Assembly (NCBI GenBank): GCA_902805735.1
Contig: CADCTW010000095.1
Location: forward strand, 1 to 55,282
DNA length: 55,282 nt
Source: an uncultured Gemmatimonadota bacterium
GTDB taxonomy: Bacteria; Gemmatimonadota; Gemmatimonadetes; Longimicrobiales; Longimicrobiaceae
Direction: 5' to 3'
Each line of letters starts with the position of its first letter. Positions within the stretch are counted from its first letter, which is position 1. Made by a program: the position numbers and the translations under genes. Positions 22,363 to 30,241 of the stretch are shown here, in pieces. The notes below the pieces were generated by a model. The model saw nothing but the letters and a program-made list of their open reading frames with translations, was not told where the DNA came from and ran no database searches.

Positions 22363-22391
22363 TTGCACGATGCCTTTCCCGCGTTCAATCT
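22363..22391 (+). promoter_or_regulatory. Possible promoter for the small membrane protein
   Basis: TTGCAC (22363-22368), a 17-base spacer and CAATCT (22386-22391). Confidence 0.45.
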
Positions 22392-22435
22392 TTCGCAGCC
22401 CCCCTCCCATCCCAACCGCCATCACGGAGATCCCC

Positions 22436-22843
22436 ATGCCGTCCATCGCCCGCAGCATCGGCGCTGTCGCCGCCGGGTTCCTTCTCATCGCCATGCTCGC
22501 GTTCGGCACCGGCGCCGCCCTCCAGTCGGCGGGGCTGATGCCGGCCGCCGGCGTGCCGATTACCGACACGGGGACCGTGCTGCTCGAGGCGGCGTACGTC
22601 GCCATCTTTGCCATCGCCGGATGCTGGCTCGCCGCGTTCCTGGCGCCCAGCCATCCCATGCGCCACGCGCTGATCCTGGGCGTTCTCGGCCTCGCCTTCA
22701 ACGTGATGGGGGCCGTCGCGGCCTGGGACCAGCGGCCCGCGTGGTCCATCCTCCTCAACCTCGCCCTGGTGATGCCCTACGCCTGGATCGGCGGCCGCCT
22801 CCGGGAGCAGCAGCTGCAGCGGGCGCGCGTCCCGGCGCTGTAA
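22436..22843 (+). CDS. Small integral membrane protein
   Basis: A 135-residue protein with four hydrophobic segments: IGAVAAGFLLIAMLAFGTGA, TVLLEAAYVAIFAIAGCWLAAFLAP, ALILGVLGLAFNVMGAVAAW and SILLNLALVMPYAWIGG, then a charged tail. I do not recognise a family. It could be a DoxX- or DUF4383-like protein but no signature is clear. The ATG at 22436 is preferred over 22370 because ACGGAGA precedes it and the upstream residues are Pro-rich. A family 1 repeat follows after 8 bases. Confidence 0.75.
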   Translation: MPSIARSIGAVAAGFLLIAMLAFGTGAALQSAGLMPAAGVPITDTGTVLLEAAYVAIFAIAGCWLAAFLAPSHPMRHALILGVLGLAFNVMGAVAAWDQRPAWSILLNLALVMPYAWIGGRLREQQLQRARVPAL

Positions 22844-22851
22844 AAGCGGGG

Positions 22852-22912
22852 CTCACACGGAGACACAGAGGCACAGAGATCTTTTCTCTGTGCCTCTGTG
22901 TCTCTGTGTGAG
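22852..22912. repeat. Palindromic repeat family 1
   Basis: Full copy with loop ATCTTTT. The left arm differs at one place (CACACGGAGACACAG). Confidence 0.9.
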
Positions 22913-22975
22913 ATTGCAGTCGCTGGCCCGCAGCATGCCAGCCATGCCCGCGGCAATGTCATGGGAGGAGGAGCG

Positions 22976-24124
22976 ATGGCGGAGGTTCGTGGGGTGGAGC
23001 CCGGCGGCGACCCGCCGGAGTGGGCGCTGGAATACGACGCGCGCGAGTACCCGCGGCACGCCGTCACCGGCGACGCGGTGGCGCTCTCGCTGCAGCGCGA
23101 GGGCGGCGCCACGCAGCTGCAGGCGCTGCTGGTGGTGCGCGGGGGCGAGCCGTTCGCGGGGCTGGATGCGTGGCCCGGCGGGTTCATGGACTGGGCGGGG
23201 GACCGCGACTCGCGCGAGGCCGCCCTGCGCGAGCTGCGCGAAGAGACCGGCTGCCCGCCGCCGGAGCACGTGGAGCCGCTGGGGAGCTACAGCACCAACG
23301 GCCGCGACCCGCGCCAGTTCGCCGGGGCGCGCGACGCGGAGACGGGGGAGTGGGTGTCGCGCGGGTCACGCGTCACCACCAACGCGTACCTGATGCTCGT
23401 GCGGCGCGACGGGGGCGAATTCGCGCCCGCGCACGGCGACGACGCGGCGGACGCGCGCTGGCTGGACGTCTACACCTTCTTCCCGTGGGAAGACCTGCGC
23501 TCGGGCGCGGGACGCGGGGCGGCGCGCGCGGCCCTGCGCGCGCTGAGCGCATGGGCGCGCGAGCACGGCGGCGACCGCGCGGAGCGGGTGGAGTTCGCGT
23601 GGGGGTTCGGGCTGCGCGAGTGGAACGAGGAGCGCGTCCCCGAGCGCCTGGCGCTGCTGGTGGAGGCGGGGCTGGTGGACGAAGCGCACCGTGACGCGTG
23701 GGGACGCCCCACGGGCCAGGAGGCGCGCCCCTTCGGGCGCCCCATGGCGTTCGACCACCGGGAGATCATGGCGGACGCGCTGGGGCGGCTGCGCGGCAAG
23801 ATCAAGTATCTCCCGGCCGCGCTGATGGCGCTCCTGGGCGGCGAGTTCACCCTGGACGAGCTCCAGGAGGGGTGCGAGGCCATCGCCGGGCGTCCGCTGC
23901 ACCGCGCCAACTTCCGCCGCGCCGTGGCCCCGGCCAAGGATGGCGGCGCCACCCGCGCCCCGCGCATCGTGGTGGGCACCGGGCGGCGCAGGACGCGCGA
24001 GAGCGGCGGGCCGGGGGTGGCGCCGGAGCTCTTCCGCTTCCGCGAAGACACGCTGCGCGCCCGGCTGGAAACCTCCATCCGCTTCCCCTGGCTCCCCCTG
24101 GAAGGCGCGGAGGAAGAAGGTTGA
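22976..24124 (+). CDS. NUDIX-domain transcriptional regulator, NrtR-like
   Basis: A 382-residue protein in two parts. Residues 30-150 are a NUDIX domain with box residues 68-92 (GGFMDWAG.. REAALRELREETGC); the REL.EETG half is intact while the first Glu of the box is Arg, so hydrolysis may be weak. The C-terminal part (KIKYLPAALMALLGGEFTLDELQEG ..., LHRANFRRAV) matches the winged-helix half of NrtR. NrtR binds ADP-ribose or related products and represses NAD genes. The genes that follow (nicotinate PRTase, nadE, nicotinamidase, macrodomain) support this strongly. Start ATG at 22976 behind GGGAGGAGGAG. It is longer than typical NrtR (about 230-250). Confidence 0.8.
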   Translation: MAEVRGVEPGGDPPEWALEYDAREYPRHAVTGDAVALSLQREGGATQLQALLVVRGGEPFAGLDAWPGGFMDWAGDRDSREAALRELREETGCPPPEHVEPLGSYSTNGRDPRQFAGARDAETGEWVSRGSRVTTNAYLMLVRRDGGEFAPAHGDDAADARWLDVYTFFPWEDLRSGAGRGAARAALRALSAWAREHGGDRAERVEFAWGFGLREWNEERVPERLALLVEAGLVDEAHRDAWGRPTGQEARPFGRPMAFDHREIMADALGRLRGKIKYLPAALMALLGGEFTLDELQEGCEAIAGRPLHRANFRRAVAPAKDGGATRAPRIVVGTGRRRTRESGGPGVAPELFRFREDTLRARLETSIRFPWLPLEGAEEEG

Positions 24125-24149
24125 CACGGCGCGCGGGGTCTGTTATTCT
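24121..24149 (+). promoter_or_regulatory. Promoter for the NAD salvage genes, with candidate operator
   Basis: TTGACA (24121-24126, over the regulator stop codon), a 17-base spacer and TATTCT (24144-24149). Just downstream is the palindrome GAACGTTC (24158-24165), and GAGATATTCTC (24203-24213) lies next to the start codon; either could be the NrtR site, but no sequence evidence decides this. Confidence 0.75.
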
Positions 24150-24215
24150 CGTTTCAAGAACGTTCACGCGTTCGCTTCTTTCGGCGCATTGATTCTCATC
24201 ACGAGATATTCTCTC

Positions 24216-25412
24216 ATGAGCCTGATGGCCGAACCCAGCACCCGCGAGGCCGAGCTTCACCAGGCCCTGACGCGCTTCCCCGCGGGGGTCTTCCAGTTCG
24301 ACGCGCGCATGGCGTCCGGCTGGCTCTCGGACCGCTACTTCGTGCGCACCTCCGCCACCCTGGCGCACGCCGGGCGCGACCCGGAGGTGACGCTGCAGAT
24401 CTTCGCCAAGAAGGGCGGGGTGCTGGCCGGCGTCTACGAGGCGCTCCGGCTGCTGCAGACGCAGCTCGCGGACGGGTACGAGCCCGGGCAGGTGACGGTG
24501 GACACGCTGCTGGAGGGGGACGCGATCAACGCCGCCGGGTCCGAGGCGTGGGAGACGGTGATGCACGTGCACGGCGCCTACCGCGCCTTCGGGCACCTGG
24601 AGACGCCGCTCCTGGGCGTGCTGGCGCGCCGCTCCCTGGTCGCCACGAACACGCGCGCGGTGGTGGAGGCGGCGGCGGGGAAGCCGGTGATCTTCATGGC
24701 GCCGCGCCACGACGACTGGCGCGTGCAGACGCCGGACGGGTACGCGGCGCAGGTGGGCGGCGCCCGCAGCGTTTCCAGCGACGCGGCGGGCGCGTGGTGG
24801 GGCGCGCGGGGCGTGGGCACGATGCCGCACGCCATGATCGCGGCCTTTGGGGGCGACACGGTGGCGGCCACGCTGGCCTTCGCGCGCTACCTGCGCGAGC
24901 ACGAGCCGGACGTGCAGGTGATGAGCCTGGTGGATTACGAGAACAACGCCGTGCGCACCTCGCTGGAGGTGGCGCGCGCGATGCGCGCCGAGTTCGGCCC
25001 CGGCTCGCTGGCGGCGGTGCGCGTGGACACGAGCGAGCGGCTGATCGACGACTCGCTGATCGACGACCCGGAGGTCTGGGGGCGCGCGTCGCTGACCGGC
25101 GTCAACGCCCACCTCGTGCGCAAGATGCGCTCGTCGCTCGACGCCGGGGGCTTTCCCGAGGTCGGCATCGTGGTGAGCGGCGGCTTCAAGCCCGACAAGA
25201 TCCGCCAGTTCGAGGCGGAGGGCGTCCCCACCGCCGCGTACGGCGTCGGCAGCAGCCTGCTGGGCCACAGCGACGGGTCCGGCGGCCTTCTCAGCGACTT
25301 CGACTTCACCGCCGACGTCGTGCGCCTGGACGGCGCCGAAGCCGGCAAAGTCGGCCGCCGCTTCCGCGAGAACCCGCGCATGGTGCGCCTGGACTGGTCG
25401 CGCGCGGGATGA
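24216..25412 (+). CDS. pncB: Nicotinate phosphoribosyltransferase
   Basis: This enzyme joins nicotinate to PRPP to give nicotinate mononucleotide in NAD salvage. The 398-residue protein has the family's N-terminal SDRYFVRTSATLAHAG, central MAPRHDDW, GTMPHAMIAAFGG (with the conserved His), SLVDYENN, and the phosphate-binding end VGIVVSGGFKPDKIRQFEAEGV followed by YGVGSSLLGH. It resembles the shorter nicotinate-type enzymes rather than NampT, but the base preference is not provable here. The start at 24216 gives the shortest reasonable N-terminus. Its own promoter overlaps the end of the regulator gene. Confidence 0.9.
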   Translation: MSLMAEPSTREAELHQALTRFPAGVFQFDARMASGWLSDRYFVRTSATLAHAGRDPEVTLQIFAKKGGVLAGVYEALRLLQTQLADGYEPGQVTVDTLLEGDAINAAGSEAWETVMHVHGAYRAFGHLETPLLGVLARRSLVATNTRAVVEAAAGKPVIFMAPRHDDWRVQTPDGYAAQVGGARSVSSDAAGAWWGARGVGTMPHAMIAAFGGDTVAATLAFARYLREHEPDVQVMSLVDYENNAVRTSLEVARAMRAEFGPGSLAAVRVDTSERLIDDSLIDDPEVWGRASLTGVNAHLVRKMRSSLDAGGFPEVGIVVSGGFKPDKIRQFEAEGVPTAAYGVGSSLLGHSDGSGGLLSDFDFTADVVRLDGAEAGKVGRRFRENPRMVRLDWSRAG

Positions 25413-25420
25413 CCTTTTCC

Positions 25421-25439
25421 TTCCGTGTCTCGGTGTGAG
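25421..25439. repeat. Palindromic repeat family 1, worn right arm
   Basis: TTCCGTGTCTCGGTGTGAGG matches the right arm with one substitution. It ends 10 bases before the nadE start codon. Confidence 0.6.
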
Positions 25440-25449
25440 GCCAAACAAC

Positions 25450-26340
25450 ATGATCCTGACCAGCGAATATACCGCCCGTGTGATCCCCGCCGGGCTGCGC
25501 ATCGATGCGGAGGCGGAGCTCGCGGAGATGGCGGAGTGGCTCGCCGCCACCGTGCGCGGGGCGGGGAAGCGCCGGGTGGTGATGGGGCTTTCGGGAGGCG
25601 TGGACAGCGCCACGGCCGCCATGGTGGCGGCCCGCGCCCTCGGCCCCGAGAACGTCGTGCTGCTCTCCATGCCCTACGGCAGCGTGCGCCCGGCGCGGCA
25701 CGCGGCGTCGGCACCGGCGTCGCTGGACGACGCGCGGGCCACGGCCGAGCGGCTGCCGGCCGCGGAGTGGCGGACCATCGACATCGCGGCGGCGGTGGAC
25801 GCGGCGGCGCAGGCCACGGGGCTGCACGACACTCTCGCGGCGAACCCGGGGGACGCGCGGGCGGTGCTGGCGCTGGGCAACCTCAAGGCCCGCCAGCGCG
25901 CCGTCACCCTCTATACGCTCGCCAACCTGATGGGCGACGCGCTCGTGCTGGGCACCGAAAACCGCACGGAGAACCTGCTGGGCTACTTCACGGTGCACGG
26001 CGACGCGGCCAGCGATCTGGAGGTGCTCTCGCCCTTCCTCAAGACGGAGGTGTGGCAGCTCGCCGCCGCGTCGGGGGTGCCGCCGGAGGTCGTGCACAAG
26101 GCGCCCTCGGCGGACCTGTGGCCGGGGCAGACGGACGAGAGCGAGCTGGGCTTCACCTACGCGGAGGCGGACGGCGTGCTCGCCCACTACTACCCCGCGT
26201 TCGGCCAGGCGCGCCCCCGCGGCGACAGCGTCCCCGAGGGCATCCCCGACGCAGTCGTGAGCGCCGTACTGGCGCGCGTGGACGCCACGGCGTGGAAGCG
26301 CGCGCCCAAGCCCGTGTACCCCGGCCGGAGCGTACGATGA
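25450..26340 (+). CDS. nadE: NAD synthetase, ammonia-dependent
   Basis: NadE amidates nicotinate adenine dinucleotide to NAD. The 296 residues carry the ATP pyrophosphatase P-loop [10 protein letters not shown] (about 44-53), [30 protein letters not shown] and [19 protein letters not shown], all typical. There is no amidohydrolase domain, so it uses ammonia rather than glutamine. A segment after [14 protein letters not shown] is a little longer than usual. The ATG at 25450 is used, since an earlier in-frame GTG lies inside the worn repeat arm. Its stop overlaps the next start. Confidence 0.93.
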   Translation: MILTSEYTARVIPAGLRIDAEAELAEMAEWLAATVRGAGKRRVVMGLSGGVDSATAAMVAARALGPENVVLLSMPYGSVRPARHAASAPASLDDARATAERLPAAEWRTIDIAAAVDAAAQATGLHDTLAANPGDARAVLALGNLKARQRAVTLYTLANLMGDALVLGTENRTENLLGYFTVHGDAASDLEVLSPFLKTEVWQLAAASGVPPEVVHKAPSADLWPGQTDESELGFTYAEADGVLAHYYPAFGQARPRGDSVPEGIPDAVVSAVLARVDATAWKRAPKPVYPGRSVR

Positions 26341-27068
26341 ACGGCAAGATGGCCCGCATCGGCTGGGTGGTGGATGCGCAGAACGACTTCCTCCTGCCGC
26401 CGGAGCAGGGCGGCCGCCTCTACGTCCACGACCTGTTCGACGGGGGGGAGGACGAGGGGGCGCAGCGGGCCATCCCCGCCATCGAGCGGGCGGTGGAGTG
26501 GATGCGCGAGCACTGCGACGTGATGGTGTACACGGGCGACTGGCACTCGTACGCGGACGAGGAGATCGACGCCGCGTCGCCCGACCCGTCGCGCGGAACC
26601 TATCCGCCGCACTGCATGGGCCTCTCGGACGACGCGGCGGAGCGCGAGGGGGCGGAGATCCTGGCCTCCATCCGCCCGGAGGAGCCCATCGTCCTGGCCC
26701 GCGCCGCCAACGCGGACGACGCGCGGGCCGCGGCGCGGCGCGCCATCGCCGAGCGGCGGCCCATCTTCATCCACAAGAGCCGCTTCGACGTGTTCGAGGG
26801 GAACGCCGCCACCGACGACCTGCTCCTTGCCCTGCGCGAGGGGCTGGGGCGGCCGGTGGAGGTATACGTAGCCGGGGTGGCGCGGGACGTGTGCGTAAAA
26901 CAGGCCGTCGAGGGGATGCTGGCGCAGCGGCGCCGCCTCCCGGTCACCGTGCTCACCGACGCGACCTGGGGGCTGGGGATCGAGGAGGAGTCGGCCAGCC
27001 TCGCCCGCTGGCTGGCCGCGGGCGCCGCGCTGATGACCACGGCCGGCCTCGCCCTGCGCGATCCATGA
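26337..27068 (+). CDS. pncA: Nicotinamidase-like cysteine hydrolase
   Basis: Nicotinamidases turn nicotinamide into nicotinate. The 243-residue protein has the catalytic triad in place: D13 (VVDAQNDF), K147 ([10 protein letters not shown]) and C186 ([11 protein letters not shown]). The metal ligands D68 and H70 (TGDWH) and H92 (YPPHCMG) are as in archaeal PncA. It is longer than most (180-210), with an inserted stretch around 96-140. It overlaps nadE and the macrodomain gene by 4 bases each, so it is coupled to NAD salvage; isochorismatase-type alternatives are less likely in this setting. Confidence 0.82.
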   Translation: MNGKMARIGWVVDAQNDFLLPPEQGGRLYVHDLFDGGEDEGAQRAIPAIERAVEWMREHCDVMVYTGDWHSYADEEIDAASPDPSRGTYPPHCMGLSDDAAEREGAEILASIRPEEPIVLARAANADDARAAARRAIAERRPIFIHKSRFDVFEGNAATDDLLLALREGLGRPVEVYVAGVARDVCVKQAVEGMLAQRRRLPVTVLTDATWGLGIEEESASLARWLAAGAALMTTAGLALRDP

Positions 27069-27586
27069 GCGCGAAGGAGCGGGTCCGGATCGTCACCGGC
27101 GACATCACGCGGGTGGACGTCGACGCCATCGTGAACGCCGCCAACACGTCGCTGCTGGGCGGCGGGGGCGTGGACGGCGCCATCCACCGTGCCGCCGGGC
27201 CCGAGCTGGTGGCGGAGTGCCGCATGCTGCACGGGTGCCGCACGGGCCAGGCCAAGATCACCCGCGGCTACCGCCTCCCCGCGCGCTGGGTGATCCACAC
27301 CGTGGGCCCCGTATGGCAGGACGGATCGCACGGGGAGGACGATCTGCTGGCGTCCGCGTGGCGCAATTCGCTGGCGCTGGCGGCGGAGCGGGGAGTGCGC
27401 ACCATTGCATTCCCATCCATCAGCACCGGCGCTTTCGGGTTTCCGGTGGCGCGTGCGGCGCGCATCGCGATCGCCACGACGCTCGCATTCCTGCGCGAAA
27501 ATGCCCTTCCGGGAGATGTAACGGTGGTGTGTTTCGGGGAGGAGGCATACGGGCACTACTTGACGGCACTTGCATCGGCGGATTAA
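27065..27586 (+). CDS. Macrodomain protein (ADP-ribose-derivative hydrolase)
   Basis: A 173-residue stand-alone macrodomain of the YmdB/MacroD kind, which deacetylates O-acetyl-ADP-ribose or removes ADP-ribose from proteins. The sequence [20 protein letters not shown] and [14 protein letters not shown] holds the conserved Asn and Asp of the active site, followed by [21 protein letters not shown] and the loop [15 protein letters not shown]. Length is right for a single domain. It overlaps pncA by 4 bases. This places ADP-ribose clearance in the NAD operon, near a regulator that senses ADP-ribose-type ligands. Confidence 0.93.
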   Translation: MSAKERVRIVTGDITRVDVDAIVNAANTSLLGGGGVDGAIHRAAGPELVAECRMLHGCRTGQAKITRGYRLPARWVIHTVGPVWQDGSHGEDDLLASAWRNSLALAAERGVRTIAFPSISTGAFGFPVARAARIAIATTLAFLRENALPGDVTVVCFGEEAYGHYLTALASAD

Positions 27587-27696
27587 ATGTTGCGTACTCC
27601 GGCAACATTGCGTGTCACGCGACCGCAGCCGGCAGCAACGTGGCCCTCCGCCCGCACGTCCGTGCGCGCCGGGCGGCCCGCCGAACATGACACGAT

Positions 27697-28278
27697 ATGA
27701 CCGACCTGCGTGAAGTCAGGGCGTTGCTCGACGAGATCAACGCGGCGATCTCCAGCTACGATCCCGTCCTCAAGGAGCGCGCGCGCGACATCCTGCTGGA
27801 GCGCGCCTTCCAGGGCGGGGGAGGCGCGGCCGCCTCGCCGTCGTCCGGCGAGAGCGCCGGCGAAGCCGCGGCGCCGGAAGAGCCCGCCCGCCGCCGTCCC
27901 GGCCGCCCCAAGGGGTCCGGCACCGGCCCGCGCCGCGTGGTGCAGCAGGTGGGGACGCTGGTGGAGCAGTGGCGCCCGGAGACCATGGCGGAGCGGGCGC
28001 TGCTGGGCGCGTACGTCCTTTCGCGCGGCCGGCCGGACCGCACGGTCACCAGCCAGGCCATCAACGCCGAGCTGAAGCGCAACGGGCTCCCGGTGCCCAA
28101 CATCACGCGGGCCATCGAGTCGAACCTCCGCTCGCGGCCGCCGCTGATGACGCAAAAGAAGAAGATGGGAACCACCCGCCAGGCGCGGAAGCAATACGCC
28201 ATCACCCAGGAGGGCGTGGAGCACGTGCTCGCCCGGCTGGGTGCCGCGGGCCAGGACGCGGGCGGCGACGGCGAATGA
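27697..28278 (+). CDS. Hypothetical protein with AT-hook-like motif
   Basis: A 193-residue basic protein I do not recognise. Residues 1-35 form a helix (VRALLDEINAAISSYDPVLKERARDILLERAF). An Ala/Ser-rich linker leads to RRRPGRPKGSG at about 67-77, which has the GRP core of an AT-hook, a minor-groove DNA-binding motif. The second half (ALLGAYVLSRGRPDRTVTSQ, INAELKRNGLPVPNITRAIE, RQARKQYAITQEGVEHVL) looks like a winged-helix or effector-associated domain. Its stop overlaps the start of a response regulator, so the two are co-translated. A DNA-binding output partner of that receiver is possible. Confidence 0.7.
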   Translation: MTDLREVRALLDEINAAISSYDPVLKERARDILLERAFQGGGGAAASPSSGESAGEAAAPEEPARRRPGRPKGSGTGPRRVVQQVGTLVEQWRPETMAERALLGAYVLSRGRPDRTVTSQAINAELKRNGLPVPNITRAIESNLRSRPPLMTQKKKMGTTRQARKQYAITQEGVEHVLARLGAAGQDAGGDGE

Positions 28279-28652
28279 GCCGGCGCGTGCTGGTGATCGA
28301 CGACGAGGACGACATCCGCGAGGTGGCGCAGCTTTCCCTGGAGGCGGTGGCCGGCTGGGAGGTGTACGGCGCCAGCTCCGGCGCCGAGGGGCTGCGCATC
28401 GCCGCCGAGCGGGTGCCGGACGCCATTCTCCTCGACGTGATGATGCCGGAGATGGACGGCCCGTCCACCTTTCGCGCCCTCCAGGCCCAGGCGAGCACGG
28501 CCGGGATCCCGGTGATCCTGCTCACCGCCAAGGTGCAGGCGTCGGACCGCTCGCGCTTCGAGGGGCTGGGCGTGCACGGGGTGCTCACCAAGCCGTTCGA
28601 TCCCATGGAGCTGTCCCGCCAGGTCTCGGACGTGCTCGGCTGGCAGGACTGA
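28275..28652 (+). CDS. Single-domain response regulator
   Basis: A 125-residue receiver domain (CheY-like). The acidic pair is in VIDDEDD (D9-D10), the phosphorylated Asp is D54 in ILLDVMMPEMDG, with T84 in ILLTAK and K106 in VLTKPFDP. No output domain follows. It is translationally coupled (ATGA) to the upstream hypothetical, which may supply DNA binding. No histidine kinase is in the window, so the signal is not known. A full repeat hairpin starts 6 bases after the stop. Confidence 0.93.
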   Translation: MSRRVLVIDDEDDIREVAQLSLEAVAGWEVYGASSGAEGLRIAAERVPDAILLDVMMPEMDGPSTFRALQAQASTAGIPVILLTAKVQASDRSRFEGLGVHGVLTKPFDPMELSRQVSDVLGWQD

Positions 28653-28657
28653 AGAAT

Positions 28658-28722
28658 CTCACACAGAGACACAGAGGCACAGAGATGAAGTTCTTCTCTG
28701 TGCCTCTGTGTCTCTGTGTGAG
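28658..28722. repeat. Palindromic repeat family 1
   Basis: Full copy with both arms and the loop GAAGTTC, located between the response regulator and the promoter of the next gene. Confidence 0.9.
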
Positions 28723-28730
28723 CCCTGTTC

Positions 28731-28759
28731 TTGTCTGCCCCGGAGAGGTCGGGTAGATT
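28731..28759 (+). promoter_or_regulatory. Promoter for the heptose kinase gene
   Basis: TTGTCT (28731-28736), a 17-base spacer and TAGATT (28754-28759), 29 bases ahead of the start codon. Confidence 0.65.
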
Positions 28760-28787
28760 GCCCCTCCTTTTTTCAACGGCGAGGTCG

Positions 28788-29780
28788 ATGGAGCGGCTCA
28801 CGCGGGCACGGCTGGACGAGATCCTGGAACGGGCGCGCGGCCTGCGCGTGGCGGTCGTGGGCGACCTGATGCTGGACGTGTACCTGATCGGCGCCGTGTC
28901 GCGCATCTCGCCGGAGGCGCCGGTGCCAGTGGTGCACGTGACGGAGGAGCGCACGGCGCTGGGGGGCGCGGCCAACGTTGCGGCCAACGTGGCGGCGCTG
29001 GGGGCCACCTGCGAGATCGTGGGCTACGTGGGCGCGGACGCCGCGGGCGCGCAGATCCGCCGCGCGCTGGCGGAGCTGGACGGGGGCACCGTGCACGCGC
29101 GCCTGGTGGAGCGCCCGGAGCGCCCCACCACCACCAAGACGCGCGTCGTGGCGCGCCAGCAGCAGGTGGTGAGGTTCGACCGCGAGCGTGACGACGACCT
29201 GCCGGACGAGTGCGCCGCCGAGCTGTGCGAGCACGTCCGCGCCGCCGTCGCCGCCTCCCACGCGCTGGTGCTGGAGGACTACAACAAGGGGGTGCTGGTG
29301 CCCTCCGTGATCCGCACGGCGCTGGACGCGGCGGCGGAGGCGGGGATCCCCAGCGTGGTCGATCCCAAGTTCCGCAACTTCTTCGCGTTCCGGGGCGCCA
29401 CCGTGTTCAAGCCCAACGCCGTGGAGCTGGGCACCGCCATGGGCGGCCCGGTGCGCGCCGGCGACGACGACTGGCTGGAGCACGCCCGCACCACCACGGG
29501 GGGCGAGCACCTCCTGCTGACGCTGGGCGAAGACGGGATGGCCCTCCGCTCCCCGGGGGGAAGCTCGTTCCGCATCCCCACGGTGGCGCGGGAGGTGTAC
29601 GACGTTTCCGGCGCGGGCGACACGGTCACCGCGTTCCTGGCGGTGGCCCTGGCGGCCGGCGCCACCATCGAGGAGGCCGCCATCCTCGCCAACTTCGCCG
29701 CCGGCATCGAGGTGGCGAAGCCCGGAGTGGCCACCGTGTCCCCGGACGAGCTGCGGGCGATCCTGGCCCCGGCGGAATGA
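28788..29780 (+). CDS. hldA: D-glycero-beta-D-manno-heptose-7-phosphate kinase (PfkB family)
   Basis: HldE/RfaE kinase phosphorylates heptose 7-phosphate at C1 for ADP-heptose, a core LPS sugar. The 330 residues start with VVGDLMLDVYLIGAVSRISPEAPVPVV, typical of RfaE, and contain GGAANVAANVAALGA, LEDYNKGVL, the Asp-rich VVDPKFRNF, and the catalytic PfkB motif DVSGAGDTV. The C-terminal adenylyltransferase half of bifunctional HldE is absent, so another protein must supply it. Start ATG at 28788. It fits with the Kdo genes further on: LPS with heptose is likely made. Confidence 0.88.
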   Translation: MERLTRARLDEILERARGLRVAVVGDLMLDVYLIGAVSRISPEAPVPVVHVTEERTALGGAANVAANVAALGATCEIVGYVGADAAGAQIRRALAELDGGTVHARLVERPERPTTTKTRVVARQQQVVRFDRERDDDLPDECAAELCEHVRAAVAASHALVLEDYNKGVLVPSVIRTALDAAAEAGIPSVVDPKFRNFFAFRGATVFKPNAVELGTAMGGPVRAGDDDWLEHARTTTGGEHLLLTLGEDGMALRSPGGSSFRIPTVAREVYDVSGAGDTVTAFLAVALAAGATIEEAAILANFAAGIEVAKPGVATVSPDELRAILAPAE

Positions 29781-29827
29781 CCCGAAGGCGCACTCACGCA
29801 CTCACGAACCCAACGCACTCGCAAGCC

Positions 29828-30241
29828 ATGGCTTCTCTCCAAAAGGTCCACACCGACCAGGCGCCCGCCGCCATCGGCCCGTACAGCCAGGCCATCGTCG
29901 CCAACGGCATGGTGTTCACCGCCGGCCAGATCGCGCTCGACCCCCAGACCATGCAGCTCCTGGAGGACGACGTGGCGGTGCAGACCGAGCAGGTGATGAA
30001 GAACCTGCGCGCGGTGCTGGCGGCGGCCGGCTCCGACCTGTCCGCCGTGGTCAAGACGACGGTGTTCCTGCGCGACATGAACGACTTCGCGGCGATGAAC
30101 GAGGTGTACGGCCGCCACTTCGGCGACCACGCCCCGGCGCGCTCCACCGTGCAGGCCGCCGGCCTCCCGCGCAACTGCGCGGTGGAGATCGAGTGCGTCG
30201 CCCTGGTCACGACCCCCGAAGCCACGAGCCGGCATGGCTAA
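29828..30241 (+). CDS. ridA: RidA family reactive imine deaminase
   Basis: RidA hydrolyses 2-aminoacrylate and similar imines that arise from PLP enzymes. This 137-residue protein has the family pattern: IGPYSQAIVANGMVFTAGQI, LEDDVAVQTEQVMKNL, VVKTTVFLRDMNDFAAMNEVY and ARSTVQAAGLPRNCAVEIE with the substrate-binding Arg. It is complete. The tail EATSRHG overlaps the next gene's start by 8 bases, so both are translated from one message. Confidence 0.95.
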   Translation: MASLQKVHTDQAPAAIGPYSQAIVANGMVFTAGQIALDPQTMQLLEDDVAVQTEQVMKNLRAVLAAAGSDLSAVVKTTVFLRDMNDFAAMNEVYGRHFGDHAPARSTVQAAGLPRNCAVEIECVALVTTPEATSRHG

